Numbered from the stretch's first letter, positions 53,816 to 63,276 are shown. The stretch: 64,000 nucleotides of DNA from Oscillospiraceae bacterium (GCA_018110985.1 JAGAWT010000015.1:1-64000); one strand, 5' to 3'. Notes: a model not told the origin generated them from the letters alone. Numbers and translations are program-made.

Positions 53816-54876
53816 CGGATCACCCTCTCCTCCGCAAGATCTATAAGCTTGTCAAGCAGTTCGGAATAGGAAATGCCGAAATCCTCCATGAGCTTGGGGT
53901 ACATACTGATGGATGTAAAGCCCGGCATGGTGTTTATCTCGTTCAGGTAGACCGTATCCCCGCTGAGGAAGAAATCCACTCTGGAAAGCCCGAAGCAGCC
54001 GATGGCCTTAAACGCCTTTACAGCCGTTTCTCTTATCTCCTTTGCCTTCTCTGCGGGAAGGTCTGCGGGGATGGAAAGCCCGGAAGTGCCGAGGATATAC
54101 TTAGCGTCGTAGTCGTAGAACTCATTGCAGGAGATTATCTCCCCCACGCCCGATGCAAAGGGATTGTCGTCTCCGAGGACGGCACATTCCAGCTCACGCC
54201 CCTTTACATACTCCTCAACGATGACCTTCCTGTCATGGGAAAAGGCGATCTTTATGGCGTATTTCAGCTCTTCAAAGCTGTTCGCCTTGTTCACTCCCAC
54301 GGAGGAGCCGCTGGAGGAGGGCTTAACGAACACGGGGAAACCCAGTTCGTTTATGATATCCTCTGTCACGCTGTCCAGCTTTGAGAGCTGAGACTGCTTT
54401 ATGACACGGTAGCGTGCCATCTTTATGCCGTGGTATTCAAGAACGGTGTGGGTAAATTCCTTGTCCATGCAGGCAGCCGAGGCAAAACAGCCGCAGCCCA
54501 CATAGGGGATACCCGACATATCCAGAAGTCCCTGTATGGTGCCGTCCTCCCCGTACTTTCCGTGGAGAACGGGGAATACGGCGTCCACCCTGATAACATT
54601 CACCTCGCCGTCAAGAATGGTGGCGATGCCCCTGTACAGAGGGTCGGGCAGTATAGCCGCAGGCACATTGTCCGGGAAGGTCTCCCAGGTATTGTCCTTT
54701 ATGCCGTCCACAGAGCCGGGGTAGAAGAACCACCGTCCCTTTTTGGTTATGCCTATCTGTATTACCTCATACTTTGATTTGTCGATATTTGAAATGACAT
54801 TTGCAGCAGAAATAAGAGAAATGTCATGCTCGTTGGATTTGCCGCCGAAAATTACGGCAATGCGTTTCTTAGCCAT
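53812..54876 (-). CDS. ddl: D-alanine--D-alanine ligase
   Basis: The 354-residue ATP-grasp enzyme makes the D-Ala-D-Ala dipeptide of peptidoglycan precursors. Motifs: AVIFGGKSNEHDISLISA, VLHGKYGEDG, FPVFVKPSSSGSSVGV, YDYDAKYI in the omega loop (D-Ala rather than D-lactate type) and YLNEINTMPGFT. ATG at 54876 with GGGGATC upstream is preferred. No VanA/B-type ligase is nearby. Confidence 0.97.
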   Translation of the reverse strand: MAKKRIAVIFGGKSNEHDISLISAANVISNIDKSKYEVIQIGITKKGRWFFYPGSVDGIKDNTWETFPDNVPAAILPDPLYRGIATILDGEVNVIRVDAVFPVLHGKYGEDGTIQGLLDMSGIPYVGCGCFASAACMDKEFTHTVLEYHGIKMARYRVIKQSQLSKLDSVTEDIINELGFPVFVKPSSSGSSVGVNKANSFEELKYAIKIAFSHDRKVIVEEYVKGRELECAVLGDDNPFASGVGEIISCNEFYDYDAKYILGTSGLSIPADLPAEKAKEIRETAVKAFKAIGCFGLSRVDFFLSGDTVYLNEINTMPGFTSISMYPKLMEDFGISYSELLDKLIDLAEERVIR

Positions 54877-55063
54877 TTGATATGATCCCCGATCTAAAAA
54901 ATTCACATAAATACGGATAATAACATTCTATCACAAATTTTGTCGATTTTCAAGGTTTTCGGGAAATATTTTTACAAAAGAAAAGCCTTTCCCTCCTGCC
55001 GGTGTCCAATTTTCCGGCGGATATTTGTTGATATCGACGAAAGCTTTTTTTTGCGCAGCAAAT

Positions 55064-55088
55064 AAGCTGCCGCATGAAACGGCAGCTT
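55064..55088. terminator. Perfect hairpin beside repeat copy 6
   Basis: AAGCTGCCG pairs exactly with CGGCAGCTT. It lies directly left of the 105-bp repeat, so on the minus strand the dipeptidase message would pass repeat then hairpin. T-run absent. The rest of 54877-55063 shows nothing else. Confidence 0.5.
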
Positions 55089-55091
55089 ATC

Positions 55092-55196
55092 ATACTGATC
55101 TCTGACCGATGTACAGACAAGAAACAAGCCGCAAATGCTTGAATATAAGGGATCTGAGGCTTGGAGATCGTCTATACATCGAGGAAGGATCAGTAT
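55092..55196 (+). repeat. 105-bp palindromic repeat, copy 6 (reference copy)
   Basis: Ends ATACTGATC and GATCAGTAT are perfect inverted repeats. The inner pair is CGATGTACAGAC against GTCTATACATCG, and CAAGCC pairs with GGCTTG in the middle. Flanking base C on both sides. Confidence 0.93.
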
Positions 55197-55262
55197 CACA
55201 TGTCAATGATCTGTGATGCGGTTCCGGCTCCGAAAATGCCGGGCAGCAGAACAGTACAGGTA

Positions 55263-55892
55263 TCACAGACTGACAGGAAAATCAAAGTATGTTTCGGGGA
55301 ACGGCTCGTTTTCAAGAGTGAAATGCCACCATTCCTGCTCTATGGGGGCAAAGCCGCTGTCCGTCATCGCCTTTTGGAGTATCATGCGGTTTTCATACTG
55401 CTCCGGGGTCACAAGGCGGCTGTCAGGGTGGGAAATGTCGTCAAAAAGGTCAAAGGGGCTGCCCATATCCAGATCCTTTCCCGTTTTCATGTCGAAAAGA
55501 GTAAGATCCACGGTGCTCCCCCTGCTGTGGGAGGACTTTGAAGCTATATATCCCTCCTTGAAAAGCTCCTGCTTTTCAAGCTTCGGGTAGAAGTATTCCT
55601 TCATCCGCACATCCGTGTCCTCAATGCCCCAGTAGACAAAGTGCTTTACAGCGGACGCAGGGCGGTAGGCATCATAGATGCGCAGCCTGTAGCCCCGCAC
55701 ATACAGCTGTACCGCAGCATTTTTCAGCGCCCGTGCCGCCTCCTTTGTGATAAGGGCGACAGGTGCCTCATAGCCGTTTATCCTGTCTCCGATGAAATTG
55801 TAAGTGCTGAAATAGCGTATTTCAAGTATAGCACCGGGTATCATGTCCGTAAGGGATATAAAGTCTTTTCTCTCATAAATGCTGTCTGCCAT
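55263..55892 (-). CDS. VanX/DdpX-like D-alanyl-D-alanine dipeptidase
   Basis: The product is 209 residues. The M15D zinc site is present: His and Asp in SSHSRGSTVDLTL and the EWWHF motif with catalytic Glu and zinc His. It should cleave D-Ala-D-Ala. Without vanHA or vanSR this is more likely housekeeping recycling than glycopeptide resistance (inference). ATG at 55892 follows AGGGTGATATC, 4 bp after the radA stop. Confidence 0.9.
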   Translation of the reverse strand: MADSIYERKDFISLTDMIPGAILEIRYFSTYNFIGDRINGYEAPVALITKEAARALKNAAVQLYVRGYRLRIYDAYRPASAVKHFVYWGIEDTDVRMKEYFYPKLEKQELFKEGYIASKSSHSRGSTVDLTLFDMKTGKDLDMGSPFDLFDDISHPDSRLVTPEQYENRMILQKAMTDSGFAPIEQEWWHFTLENEPFPETYFDFPVSL

Positions 55893-55896
55893 GATA

Positions 55897-57300
55897 TCAC
55901 CCTTTTTCCGAGTTTTTTTCGGCATATTTCTTCAGGTATTCAAACGCCTGCCTTATGCTTGCCACTCCCACTATCCCCGTTTTGTACTCCTTGGGATCCA
56001 GCCCTCTCAGGGAGGTCTTTGGCACGATACAAACGGAGAAGCCCAGTCTTGCGGCTTCGTTCAGCCTCTGGGATATACCGGAAATGCTCCTCACTTCTCC
56101 TCCCAGACCCAGCTCTCCGAAAGCGGCGATGTTTTCGGGTATAGGAAGATCTATAAGAGAACTGTAAAGGGCCAGTGCCACAGGGAGATCCGCCGCAGGC
56201 TCATCAAGGCGAAAGCCGCCGACCACATTTACATACACATCAAGAGTGCCGTAGAAAAGCCCTGCTCTTTTTTCAAGGACAGCCAGTATTATAGCGAGCC
56301 TTGAAAAGTCAAAGCCCTGAGATGTACGCCTCGGGGACGGATAGCCGGATTTTGTCACAAGAGCCTGTATCTCAGCCAGAATGGGGCGGCTGCCCTCCAT
56401 GACACATCCTACCGAACAGCCCGAGACCCCGACAGGGCGACCCGAAAGGAACATGGCAGAAGGGTTCAGCACCTCCTTCAGCCCCCTGTCGGACATATCA
56501 AAGACACCTATCTCATTGGTGGAGCCGTACCTGTTCTTTACCGCACGCAGCAGCCTGTAAGACTGGTTCCTCTCCCCCTCGAAGAAAAGCACCGTGTCCA
56601 CTATATGCTCCATGACCTTTGGCCCTGCAATGGCACCGTCCTTGTTTACATGACCCACGATAAAGACGGGTATCTCCAGTTCCTTTGCAAGGCGCATGAA
56701 CAGGTTGGTACACTCCCTCACCTGCGTTATGCTGCCGGATGAAGAATTGAGCTCCCGCAGGTTCATGGTCTGGATGGAGTCGATAATAACTATGTCAGGC
56801 GTCCTTTCACGGACACAGTTTGCTATGGAAAGAGCATCGGTGGAGGACAGCAGAGAAAGGCTCTCCCCCTTTACTCCCAGCCTGTCAGCTCTCAGCTTTA
56901 CCTGCCTTGAGCTCTCCTCTCCCGAGACATAGAGTATGCTGTGCTCCTTTCCGAAATAGGTGCAGATCTGCAGGAGAAGGGTGGACTTTCCTATGCCGGG
57001 CTCTCCTCCGAGCAGCACGATAGAGCCTTTCACAAGCCCTCCCCCAAGCACACGGTCAAGTTCTGCGGAGCCTGTGGGATAACGTATCTCCTCGTCCGTA
57101 TCCACCTCTGACAGCTTTCTCGGAACGGCAGCCTTTGCGGGGTAGTGGACTGCGGCGGTGTTTTTGGCTGAAACGGGAGCCGCACTTTCCTCCACATCCT
57201 CTTCAAGGGTGTTCCAGCTGCCGCAGGTGGGACATTTGCCGTACCACCTGGGGGTCTTGTAGCCGCATTCGGAACAGATGTAAACAGTTTTTAGCTTCAT
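55897..57300 (-). CDS. radA: DNA repair protein RadA
   Basis: The product is 467 residues. A zinc finger at the N-terminus (YICSECGYKTPRWYGKCPTC) is followed by a RecA-like ATPase with Walker A GGEPGIGKSTLLLQ. The RadA motif KNRYGSTNE and a Lon-like C-terminal domain complete it. It helps branch migration in recombination. The ribosome site is weak; GGAGAG lies 19 bases upstream within a hairpin (57319-57348). Confidence 0.96.
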   Translation of the reverse strand: MKLKTVYICSECGYKTPRWYGKCPTCGSWNTLEEDVEESAAPVSAKNTAAVHYPAKAAVPRKLSEVDTDEEIRYPTGSAELDRVLGGGLVKGSIVLLGGEPGIGKSTLLLQICTYFGKEHSILYVSGEESSRQVKLRADRLGVKGESLSLLSSTDALSIANCVRERTPDIVIIDSIQTMNLRELNSSSGSITQVRECTNLFMRLAKELEIPVFIVGHVNKDGAIAGPKVMEHIVDTVLFFEGERNQSYRLLRAVKNRYGSTNEIGVFDMSDRGLKEVLNPSAMFLSGRPVGVSGCSVGCVMEGSRPILAEIQALVTKSGYPSPRRTSQGFDFSRLAIILAVLEKRAGLFYGTLDVYVNVVGGFRLDEPAADLPVALALYSSLIDLPIPENIAAFGELGLGGEVRSISGISQRLNEAARLGFSVCIVPKTSLRGLDPKEYKTGIVGVASIRQAFEYLKKYAEKNSEKG

Positions 57301-57318
57301 ATACAAATACAGAATGTG

Positions 57319-57348
57319 CTCTCCGCCCCGTAAAACAGGGTCGGAGAG
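57319..57348 (-). promoter_or_regulatory. Hairpin in the radA leader
   Basis: CTCTCCG pairs with CGGAGAG. The 3' arm on the minus strand contains the GGAGAG that is the only Shine-Dalgarno-like sequence before radA, so the stem could limit initiation (inference). It may alternatively be a weak metY terminator. Confidence 0.35.
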
Positions 57349-57375
57349 TCACTGAAAGGGTGTTTTTTACGTTTT

Positions 57376-58650
57376 TTATGCTTTGAGTGCCTGTGCCACA
57401 TCGGCGATAAGGTCGTTCTTGTCCTCTATGCCGCAGGAAAGGCGTACAAGTCCCGCAGGGATACCCGCAGCAGCAAGCTGCTCGTCGGTGAGCTGACGGT
57501 GAGTGGAGGTAGCGGGATTGAGGCAACAGGAACGGGCATCTGCCACATGAGTCTCTATGGCGATGATGCGCAGCTTCTTCATAAAGCTCTCTGCTGCGGT
57601 TCTTCCGCCCCTGATCTCAAAGGAAACTACGCCGCAGCCGCCGTTGGGCATATACTTCTGCGCCAGATCGTAGTACTTGTCGCCCTTGAGGTGAGGGAAG
57701 GTAACGCTTGCCACTTCCGGCTGCTCCTTGAGGAACTCTGCCAGTGCAAGACCGTTCTCGCAGTGACGGGGCATCCTTACATGAAGGGATTCCAGTCCGA
57801 GATTAAGATAGAATGCGTTCTGGGGCGACTGTATGGAGCCGAAGTCACGCATGAGCTGGGCTGTAGCCTTGGTGATGAATGCACCCTTGCCGAACTTCTT
57901 GGAATAGGTTATGCCGTGATAGCTCTCATCGGGAGTGGTAAGACCGGGGAAAAGCTCTGCATGAGCATCCCAGTCAAAGTTGCCGGAATCCACTATGGCA
58001 CCGCCGACTCCGGTCCCGTGACCGTCCATGTACTTGGTTGTGGAGTGGGTAACTATGTCCGCACCCCATTCTATGGGACGGCAGTTCACGGGGGTGGGGA
58101 AGGTGTTGTCCACTATAAGGGGCACGCCATGGGAGTGGGCGCACCTTGCAAATTTTTCTATGTCAAGAACGGTGAGGGCGGGATTTGCGATGGTCTCGCC
58201 GAAAACTGCCCTTGTGTTGGGGCGGAAAGCGGCGTTTATCTCCTCCTCGGAGGCATCCGGGGAAACGAAGGTAACATCTATGCCCATCTTCTTCATGGTA
58301 ACGGCAATAAGGTTGAAGGTGCCGCCGTAGATGGTGGACGCCGAAACTATATGGGAGCCGTTCTCGCAGATGTTGAAAAGGGCGAAGAAGTTCGCAGCCT
58401 GTCCGGAGGATGTGAGCATTCCCGCAGCACCGCCTTCAAGAGCGGTTATCTTAGCTGCCACAAGGTCATTTGTGGGGTTTTGCAGCCTTGTGTAGAAGTA
58501 GCCGGATTCTTCAAGGTCGAAGAGCTTCCCCATGAACTCGGAAGTGTCATACTTGAAGGTAGTGGACTGGTATATGGGGACCTGTCTGGGTTCACCGTTC
58601 TTGGGAGTATAGCCTGCCTGCACGCATTTGGTATTTACGGAAAGATCCAT
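57376..58650 (-). CDS. metY: O-acetylhomoserine sulfhydrylase (Cys/Met PLP enzyme)
   Basis: The 424-residue product is a gamma-family PLP enzyme. PLP Lys lies in HSTTKYMDGHGTGVGG, with LTSSGQAANFFAL and PLIVDNTFPTPVNCRPIEWG. The long form with this layout is O-acetylhomoserine aminocarboxypropyltransferase, making homocysteine from sulfide. AGAGAGGTAA precedes the ATG at 58650. It has its own promoter; no SAM riboswitch is seen. Confidence 0.92.
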   Translation of the reverse strand: MDLSVNTKCVQAGYTPKNGEPRQVPIYQSTTFKYDTSEFMGKLFDLEESGYFYTRLQNPTNDLVAAKITALEGGAAGMLTSSGQAANFFALFNICENGSHIVSASTIYGGTFNLIAVTMKKMGIDVTFVSPDASEEEINAAFRPNTRAVFGETIANPALTVLDIEKFARCAHSHGVPLIVDNTFPTPVNCRPIEWGADIVTHSTTKYMDGHGTGVGGAIVDSGNFDWDAHAELFPGLTTPDESYHGITYSKKFGKGAFITKATAQLMRDFGSIQSPQNAFYLNLGLESLHVRMPRHCENGLALAEFLKEQPEVASVTFPHLKGDKYYDLAQKYMPNGGCGVVSFEIRGGRTAAESFMKKLRIIAIETHVADARSCCLNPATSTHRQLTDEQLAAAGIPAGLVRLSCGIEDKNDLIADVAQALKA

Positions 58651-58699
58651 TTTATTTACCTCTCTTAACATAACTGTAATATATAGAAACAATAAATAA

Positions 58700-58728
58700 A
58701 GTATAATAGATTTTTCCTATAATGTCAA
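58700..58728 (-). promoter_or_regulatory. Promoter of metY
   Basis: On the minus strand TTGACA (58728-58723), a 17-bp spacer and TATACT (58705-58700). Confidence 0.75.
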
Positions 58729-58775
58729 ATATGGCAAATCTATAATAAGCTATAAGTAAAAGCTATATCTCGGTT

Positions 58776-59528
58776 TTACCCGATCATCCCCGACATATCA
58801 TACATACCCGCAGGCTTGTCCGAAAGGAACACCGCAGCATTCACCGCTCCCACTGCAAACACCTCTTTGGAAGCCGCCTGGTGGGAAAGAGTTATCACCT
58901 CGTCACGCCCGGCAAAGATGATGTCGTGTTCGCCTACGATGGTGCCGCCCCTGATGGAACTGATACCCAGTTCCTTTTTGCCTCTCTTCTGCCTTACGGA
59001 GTGGCGGTCATAGATGTATTCATACTGTCCGCCGGCAGCCTCGTTTACGGCATCCGCCAGCATGAGAGCCGTTCCCGAGGGAGCATCTATCTTCTGGTTG
59101 TGGTGCTTTTCGAGTATCTCTATATCAAACTGACCGCCAAGCACCTTTACAGCCTGCTTTGCAAGGGCTGCAAGGAGATTTACTCCGAGAGACATATTGA
59201 AGGTGAAGAAAACGGGTATCTTCTCCGAAACGGCGGTTATCTGCGCCTTCTGTTCGGGAGTGTAGCCTGTTGAGCCGATGACCACGGGCACATTGTTTTC
59301 CGTACAGTAGGCAAGCATCGCATCGAGAGCCGAGGGGTGGGAGAAATCTATGACACAGTCCGGCTTTTCTTTAAGTTCGGAAAAGGACTTGTAAACAGGG
59401 AACTCCTCGTTCTGCTTGTCATTAAGGTCTATGCCCGCCAGCACCGTGCAGTCCTCACGGTTAGCTATAACGGAGGCGATGACTTTTCCCATATGACCGT
59501 TGGCACCGGTGATAACAAATCTTTTCAT
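58776..59528 (-). CDS. dapB: 4-hydroxy-tetrahydrodipicolinate reductase
   Basis: The 250-residue enzyme has NAD(P) loop VITGANGHMGKVIAS and the catalytic EKHHNQKIDAPSGTA motif. It performs the second committed step of lysine/diaminopimelate synthesis. It is 12 bp after dapA in the asd-dapA-dapB run. Confidence 0.97.
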   Translation of the reverse strand: MKRFVITGANGHMGKVIASVIANREDCTVLAGIDLNDKQNEEFPVYKSFSELKEKPDCVIDFSHPSALDAMLAYCTENNVPVVIGSTGYTPEQKAQITAVSEKIPVFFTFNMSLGVNLLAALAKQAVKVLGGQFDIEILEKHHNQKIDAPSGTALMLADAVNEAAGGQYEYIYDRHSVRQKRGKKELGISSIRGGTIVGEHDIIFAGRDEVITLSHQAASKEVFAVGAVNAAVFLSDKPAGMYDMSGMIG

Positions 59529-59540
59529 GTCTGCTCTCCC

Positions 59541-60431
59541 TTACTTGATAAGACCGCTGTCTGCCAGTATGCGGCGGAGCTTTGCCTTCTTTTCCTCCTC
59601 CATCTCATAAAGAGGCAGACGGCACTTGCCTGCGGGGAAGCCTGTCATGTTCATTGCCTCCTTGATACCTATGGGGTTCACATCAAGGAAAAGACCGTTT
59701 GCAAGAGGAAGGTACTTTGCAGCCATGGCAGCAGCTTCGGGATAATTGTTGTCAAGGCAGAGCTGTGCGATGGTGTGTGTCTCCAGGGGAGCGATGTTGG
59801 ACATTACGGATATAACGCCCTTTCCGCCCAGAGACATTATGGGCACGATCTGATCGTCGTTGCCGCTGTAAACATCTATCTTGTCGCCGCAGAGAGCAAA
59901 GATCTTGGCGATCTGGGATATGTTGCCGCTGGCCTCCTTTACGGCTGCGATGTTCTTATGCTCCGCAAGAGCCTGTACGGTCTCGGGGGCGATGTTCACG
60001 CCTGTGCGGGAGGGAACATTGTAGAGTATGCAGGGGATGTTCACCGCATCCGCAATGGCGGTGTAATGGGCGATAAGTCCTCTCTGTGAGGTCTTGTTGT
60101 AGTAAGGTGTCACAAGCAGAAGGGCATCTGCGCCCATAGCCTCAGCCTCCTGTGAAAGGTGGATGGCATAGGCGGTGTCATTGGAGCCTGTCCCTGCAAT
60201 AACGGGCACACGGTGAGCCACCTTCTCGATGGTGTAGCGTATGCACTCCTTGTGCTCCTCATCATTGAGGGTGGAGGATTCGCCTGTGGTGCCGCATATT
60301 ATGATAGCATCCGTCTTGTTTGCTATCTGGGTCTCTATGAGTTGTCCCAGTGCCTCGTAATTAACGGAGCCGTCCTCGTTCATGGGAGTTATGATGGCAA
60401 CTCCCGCACCGGTAAAAATTGTGTTTTTCAT
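59541..60431 (-). CDS. dapA: 4-hydroxy-tetrahydrodipicolinate synthase
   Basis: The 296-residue TIM-barrel aldolase has GTTGESSTL, catalytic Tyr in CILYNVPSRTG and Schiff-base Lys in AAVKEASGN. It condenses pyruvate with aspartate semialdehyde. Two ATGs (60434, 60431) follow GGAG; the second is better spaced, the first overlaps the upstream stop. Confidence 0.96.
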   Translation of the reverse strand: MKNTIFTGAGVAIITPMNEDGSVNYEALGQLIETQIANKTDAIIICGTTGESSTLNDEEHKECIRYTIEKVAHRVPVIAGTGSNDTAYAIHLSQEAEAMGADALLLVTPYYNKTSQRGLIAHYTAIADAVNIPCILYNVPSRTGVNIAPETVQALAEHKNIAAVKEASGNISQIAKIFALCGDKIDVYSGNDDQIVPIMSLGGKGVISVMSNIAPLETHTIAQLCLDNNYPEAAAMAAKYLPLANGLFLDVNPIGIKEAMNMTGFPAGKCRLPLYEMEEEKKAKLRRILADSGLIK

Positions 60432-60433
60432 CA

Positions 60434-61000
60434 TTATTCTCCTTTATCGGATTCCCTATGAAATTTCAGATTGTTCTCTTTCAGTTCTTCAAACGTCACC
60501 GGGGCATAGCCGTTTATCATGACCCCTGCGTTGAAAGCGCTGTCTGTCCTGTGAGTCGCCATAAATCCATATCCGTCATCACGGCTGGCGTGGATATGAC
60601 CGTATATCAGATAACTTCCTGCGGGGCGTCTGTACCACTCCACAAGAGGATAGTGGTACATGAATATCTTCCGCTCGCCTGTCTCAATATACTTTTCATA
60701 TACACATTCTTCAAACAGGCTCTGCAGCGCAGGGCTTTCCTTTATACGCCCGTCGTGGTTGCCGTAGATAAGGTGCTTTCTGCCTCTGAGTGCTTCTGCA
60801 TACCGGCGGATAGTGTCATCACTTTCCTCACCATAGTAGGTGAAGTCGCCGATTATCCACACATCATCACTGTCTGCTACCTTAGCGTTCCATCTGTCAC
60901 GCATCACATCAAACATATGAGCCGCATTTCTGAAAGGCCTTTTGTCCCATATCACCCTGTCTTCATGACCAAGGTGCAGATCGGATGTGAAGAAATCCAT
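60434..61000 (-). CDS. Calcineurin-type metallophosphoesterase inside the lysine operon
   Basis: The 188-residue product has SDLHLGH, IGDFTYYG, YGNHD, YHYPL and YGHIHASRD, the complete dimetal site. Substrate unknown. It starts 2 bp after the asd stop and overlaps the dapA start, so it is embedded in the asd-dapAB operon. Confidence 0.9.
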   Translation of the reverse strand: MDFFTSDLHLGHEDRVIWDKRPFRNAAHMFDVMRDRWNAKVADSDDVWIIGDFTYYGEESDDTIRRYAEALRGRKHLIYGNHDGRIKESPALQSLFEECVYEKYIETGERKIFMYHYPLVEWYRRPAGSYLIYGHIHASRDDGYGFMATHRTDSAFNAGVMINGYAPVTFEELKENNLKFHRESDKGE

Positions 61001-61002
61001 TA

Positions 61003-62088
61003 TCAGTCAAAGTATCCCTTTGCGGCAAGGAGCTCTGCCATGAGCACAGCACCGCCTGCTGCACCTCTCAGGGTGTTGTGGGAGAGGCATACGAACTTGT
61101 AGTCGAAGATGAGGTCTTCACGGAGCCTGCCCACGGAAACAGCCATGCCGCCTTCAAGCATCCTGTCCAGCTTGGTCTGCGGACGGTCATCCTCCTCAAA
61201 GTAGTTGATGAACTGCTTGGGTGCGGAGGGGAGAGAAAGCTCCTGGGGAACACCGGAGAAGTTCTTCCACGCTTCCAGTATCTGCTCCTTCGTGGGCTTC
61301 TTCTCAAACTTCACGAATATAGCTGCCATATGACCGTCGGAAACGGGAACTCTCAGACACTGGGCGGAGATCCTGGGGGAGGTGGCATTCACTATCCTGT
61401 CTTCCTCAATGTGTCCCCATATCTTCAGAGGCTCCTGCTCGGACTTTTCCTCTTCGCCGCCTATGTAGGGGATAACATTGTCTATTATCTGGGGCATGGT
61501 CTCAAAGGTCTTGCCGGCACCGGATATAGCCTGATAGGTGCAGACAAAGGCTTCCTTCACGCCGAAATCCTTCATGAGAGGATTGAGGGCAGGCACATAG
61601 GACTGGAGAGAGCAGTTGGACTTGACTGCTATAAAGCCTCTCTTTGTGCCGAGGCGCTCTCTCTGCGCCTTGATTATCTCTATATGCTCGGGGTTTATCT
61701 CGGGGACCACCATGGGGACATCGGGAGTCCCTCTGTTGGCGGAATTGTTGGATACTACGGGGCATTCAGCCTTTGCGTAGCGCTCCTCAAGAGCCTTTAT
61801 CTCATCCTTCTTCATATCCACCGCACAGAACACGAAATCCACCTGAGAAGCTATCTCATCCACATCTGCCGTGGCATCCTTTATAACGATATCCTTAAGG
61901 TTTTCGGGTATGGGAGCATCTCTGAAAGCCCAGCGCTTTCCCACTGCCTCTTCATAGGTCTTGCCGGCACTGCGGGGAGATGCCGCCAGTACCTTTACCT
62001 TGAACCAGGGATGATCTGCCAGAAGGAGCGCAAAGCGCTGACCTACCATTCCCGTTGCACCGATGATGCCTACATTATACTGTTTCAT
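61003..62088 (-). CDS. asd: Aspartate-semialdehyde dehydrogenase
   Basis: The 361-residue product has NADP loop GIIGATGMVGQRFALLL and catalytic Cys in VKSNCSLQSYVP. The length and motifs fit the branch found in archaea, fungi and some Firmicutes. It reduces aspartyl phosphate to the semialdehyde used by DapA. It lies 117 bp after the CPBP gene with no strong terminator between them. Confidence 0.94.
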   Translation of the reverse strand: MKQYNVGIIGATGMVGQRFALLLADHPWFKVKVLAASPRSAGKTYEEAVGKRWAFRDAPIPENLKDIVIKDATADVDEIASQVDFVFCAVDMKKDEIKALEERYAKAECPVVSNNSANRGTPDVPMVVPEINPEHIEIIKAQRERLGTKRGFIAVKSNCSLQSYVPALNPLMKDFGVKEAFVCTYQAISGAGKTFETMPQIIDNVIPYIGGEEEKSEQEPLKIWGHIEEDRIVNATSPRISAQCLRVPVSDGHMAAIFVKFEKKPTKEQILEAWKNFSGVPQELSLPSAPKQFINYFEEDDRPQTKLDRMLEGGMAVSVGRLREDLIFDYKFVCLSHNTLRGAAGGAVLMAELLAAKGYFD

Positions 62089-62205
62089 TGTCCTTTACCC
62101 CGTATGATGAGCGCTCTCCGGCAGAAGGCTGTCATACGTTCCTTTCTGTTGTTTTTTGCTTTTTCTTAAGTGTCTGAGCCGGATGATGTACATTTAAAGT
62201 TAAGC

Positions 62206-63276
62206 TCAATATCCGAATGCCGCCCTGTAAGCCGCATAGTCTGTGAATATCAGCATTATGGCAAGGGCGATAACACCCACTATGAGCGGGAGAGTGGCAA
62301 GCCTCTCTTTGCCGCCGCCGCCTGCGTTGCAGGCTTTGAGCTTGTGTGTGCTTTTCTCAACTTCCGCAAGGCGGCGTATAAAGATCACCATAAGAACAAG
62401 CCCCACAGCCGCCGCAACTATGCTTCCCGCCTCTATAAGGGGATCTCCAAGATCACGGGCAAGGAGATATTTGAGTATGCTGTCGTTTTCACGGAGAGTA
62501 GGTTCCAGAAGAGTGAATGTGACTGTTGCACCCTTTCGCAGTATCTGGAAAAAGATGCAGGGCCATATGGAATCCGTGAGGACGTATATGAGCGCCGCCA
62601 CAACCCCCAGCACAAAGGCATCAAGAAAGCCTGTGGCAGTCATCTGCACAAGGCCGAATACCAGCGCCGTAAGGAGAACGGTCGCACGGTATCTCCCTGT
62701 GGACAGGTAGCTTCCCGCCATACAGCCACGGATGAGAAATTCTTCGAGAATGGCTGTGAGGAACACCAGCGCCACTGCGTTTACTATATGCCCTACGGAA
62801 AGCGCCTGCTCTATGTCATCCCTGATGAAAAGAGTGGGGATGATCATCTTCACAAGAGAGGATATAAGGCTTGCAAAGGGATATACGGCAATGGCAATGC
62901 CTGCTGTCAGTAAATAGGAGATGGGCTTTGAGCGTTTGAAGCCTATGTCCCTTGCCTTTACTCCCTGCTTTCTGAATACCACAAGAGCCATTATGACTAC
63001 GGGGATGTAGGCAAGAACGGATCTCCATTCACGGGGTATGATACGCAAAGGGGTGACTGTAAGTGCGATCACCAGCACAGTGAATATAAGGAAGAGCCAG
63101 TTTGCCCACTTGACAGGCAGTACCCCCTTTTGGGACTTTGACTGAGCAGATGAGCCTTCGGACTTTGGCTTGGGAACATCCTTTTTGACAGTGGCTGTCT
63201 GCTGTGCACTGGCGTTTTTGGCAGGGGCATTGCTCCTGCTCCGGAAAGATCTGTTCTTTTTCTTTTTCTTAGCCAT
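62206..63276 (-). CDS. CPBP family membrane protein with altered active site
   Basis: The product is 356 residues. A Lys/Arg/Ser-rich cytoplasmic tail (1-55) is followed by eight or so membrane helices. The CPBP (Abi, type II CAAX protease) motif EEFLIRG is present, but the FxxxH motif reads FGLVQM and the later HxxxN motif reads FFQILRKG, so both catalytic His are Gln. It is probably not a protease. It lies directly behind a lysine riboswitch and ahead of asd. Confidence 0.85.
   Translation of the reverse strand: MAKKKKKNRSFRSRSNAPAKNASAQQTATVKKDVPKPKSEGSSAQSKSQKGVLPVKWANWLFLIFTVLVIALTVTPLRIIPREWRSVLAYIPVVIMALVVFRKQGVKARDIGFKRSKPISYLLTAGIAIAVYPFASLISSLVKMIIPTLFIRDDIEQALSVGHIVNAVALVFLTAILEEFLIRGCMAGSYLSTGRYRATVLLTALVFGLVQMTATGFLDAFVLGVVAALIYVLTDSIWPCIFFQILRKGATVTFTLLEPTLRENDSILKYLLARDLGDPLIEAGSIVAAAVGLVLMVIFIRRLAEVEKSTHKLKACNAGGGGKERLATLPLIVGVIALAIMLIFTDYAAYRAAFGY

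Noticed and set aside
54972-55199. Reading frames running through the 105-bp repeat copies
   Set aside because: Five copies are 105 bp (35 codons) and open on one strand, but no start or ribosome site is shared and the 102-bp copy and flanks vary; the palindrome explains the conservation better than coding.
53812-55892. Vancomycin resistance cluster (ddl plus VanX-like gene)
   Set aside because: No VanA/B ligase, VanH or VanRS is present; Ddl has the D-Ala type omega loop and radA and the repeat lie around the dipeptidase gene.
58651-58775. SAM riboswitch before metY
   Set aside because: The leader downstream of the mapped promoter is only about 40 nt and has no conserved S-box elements.
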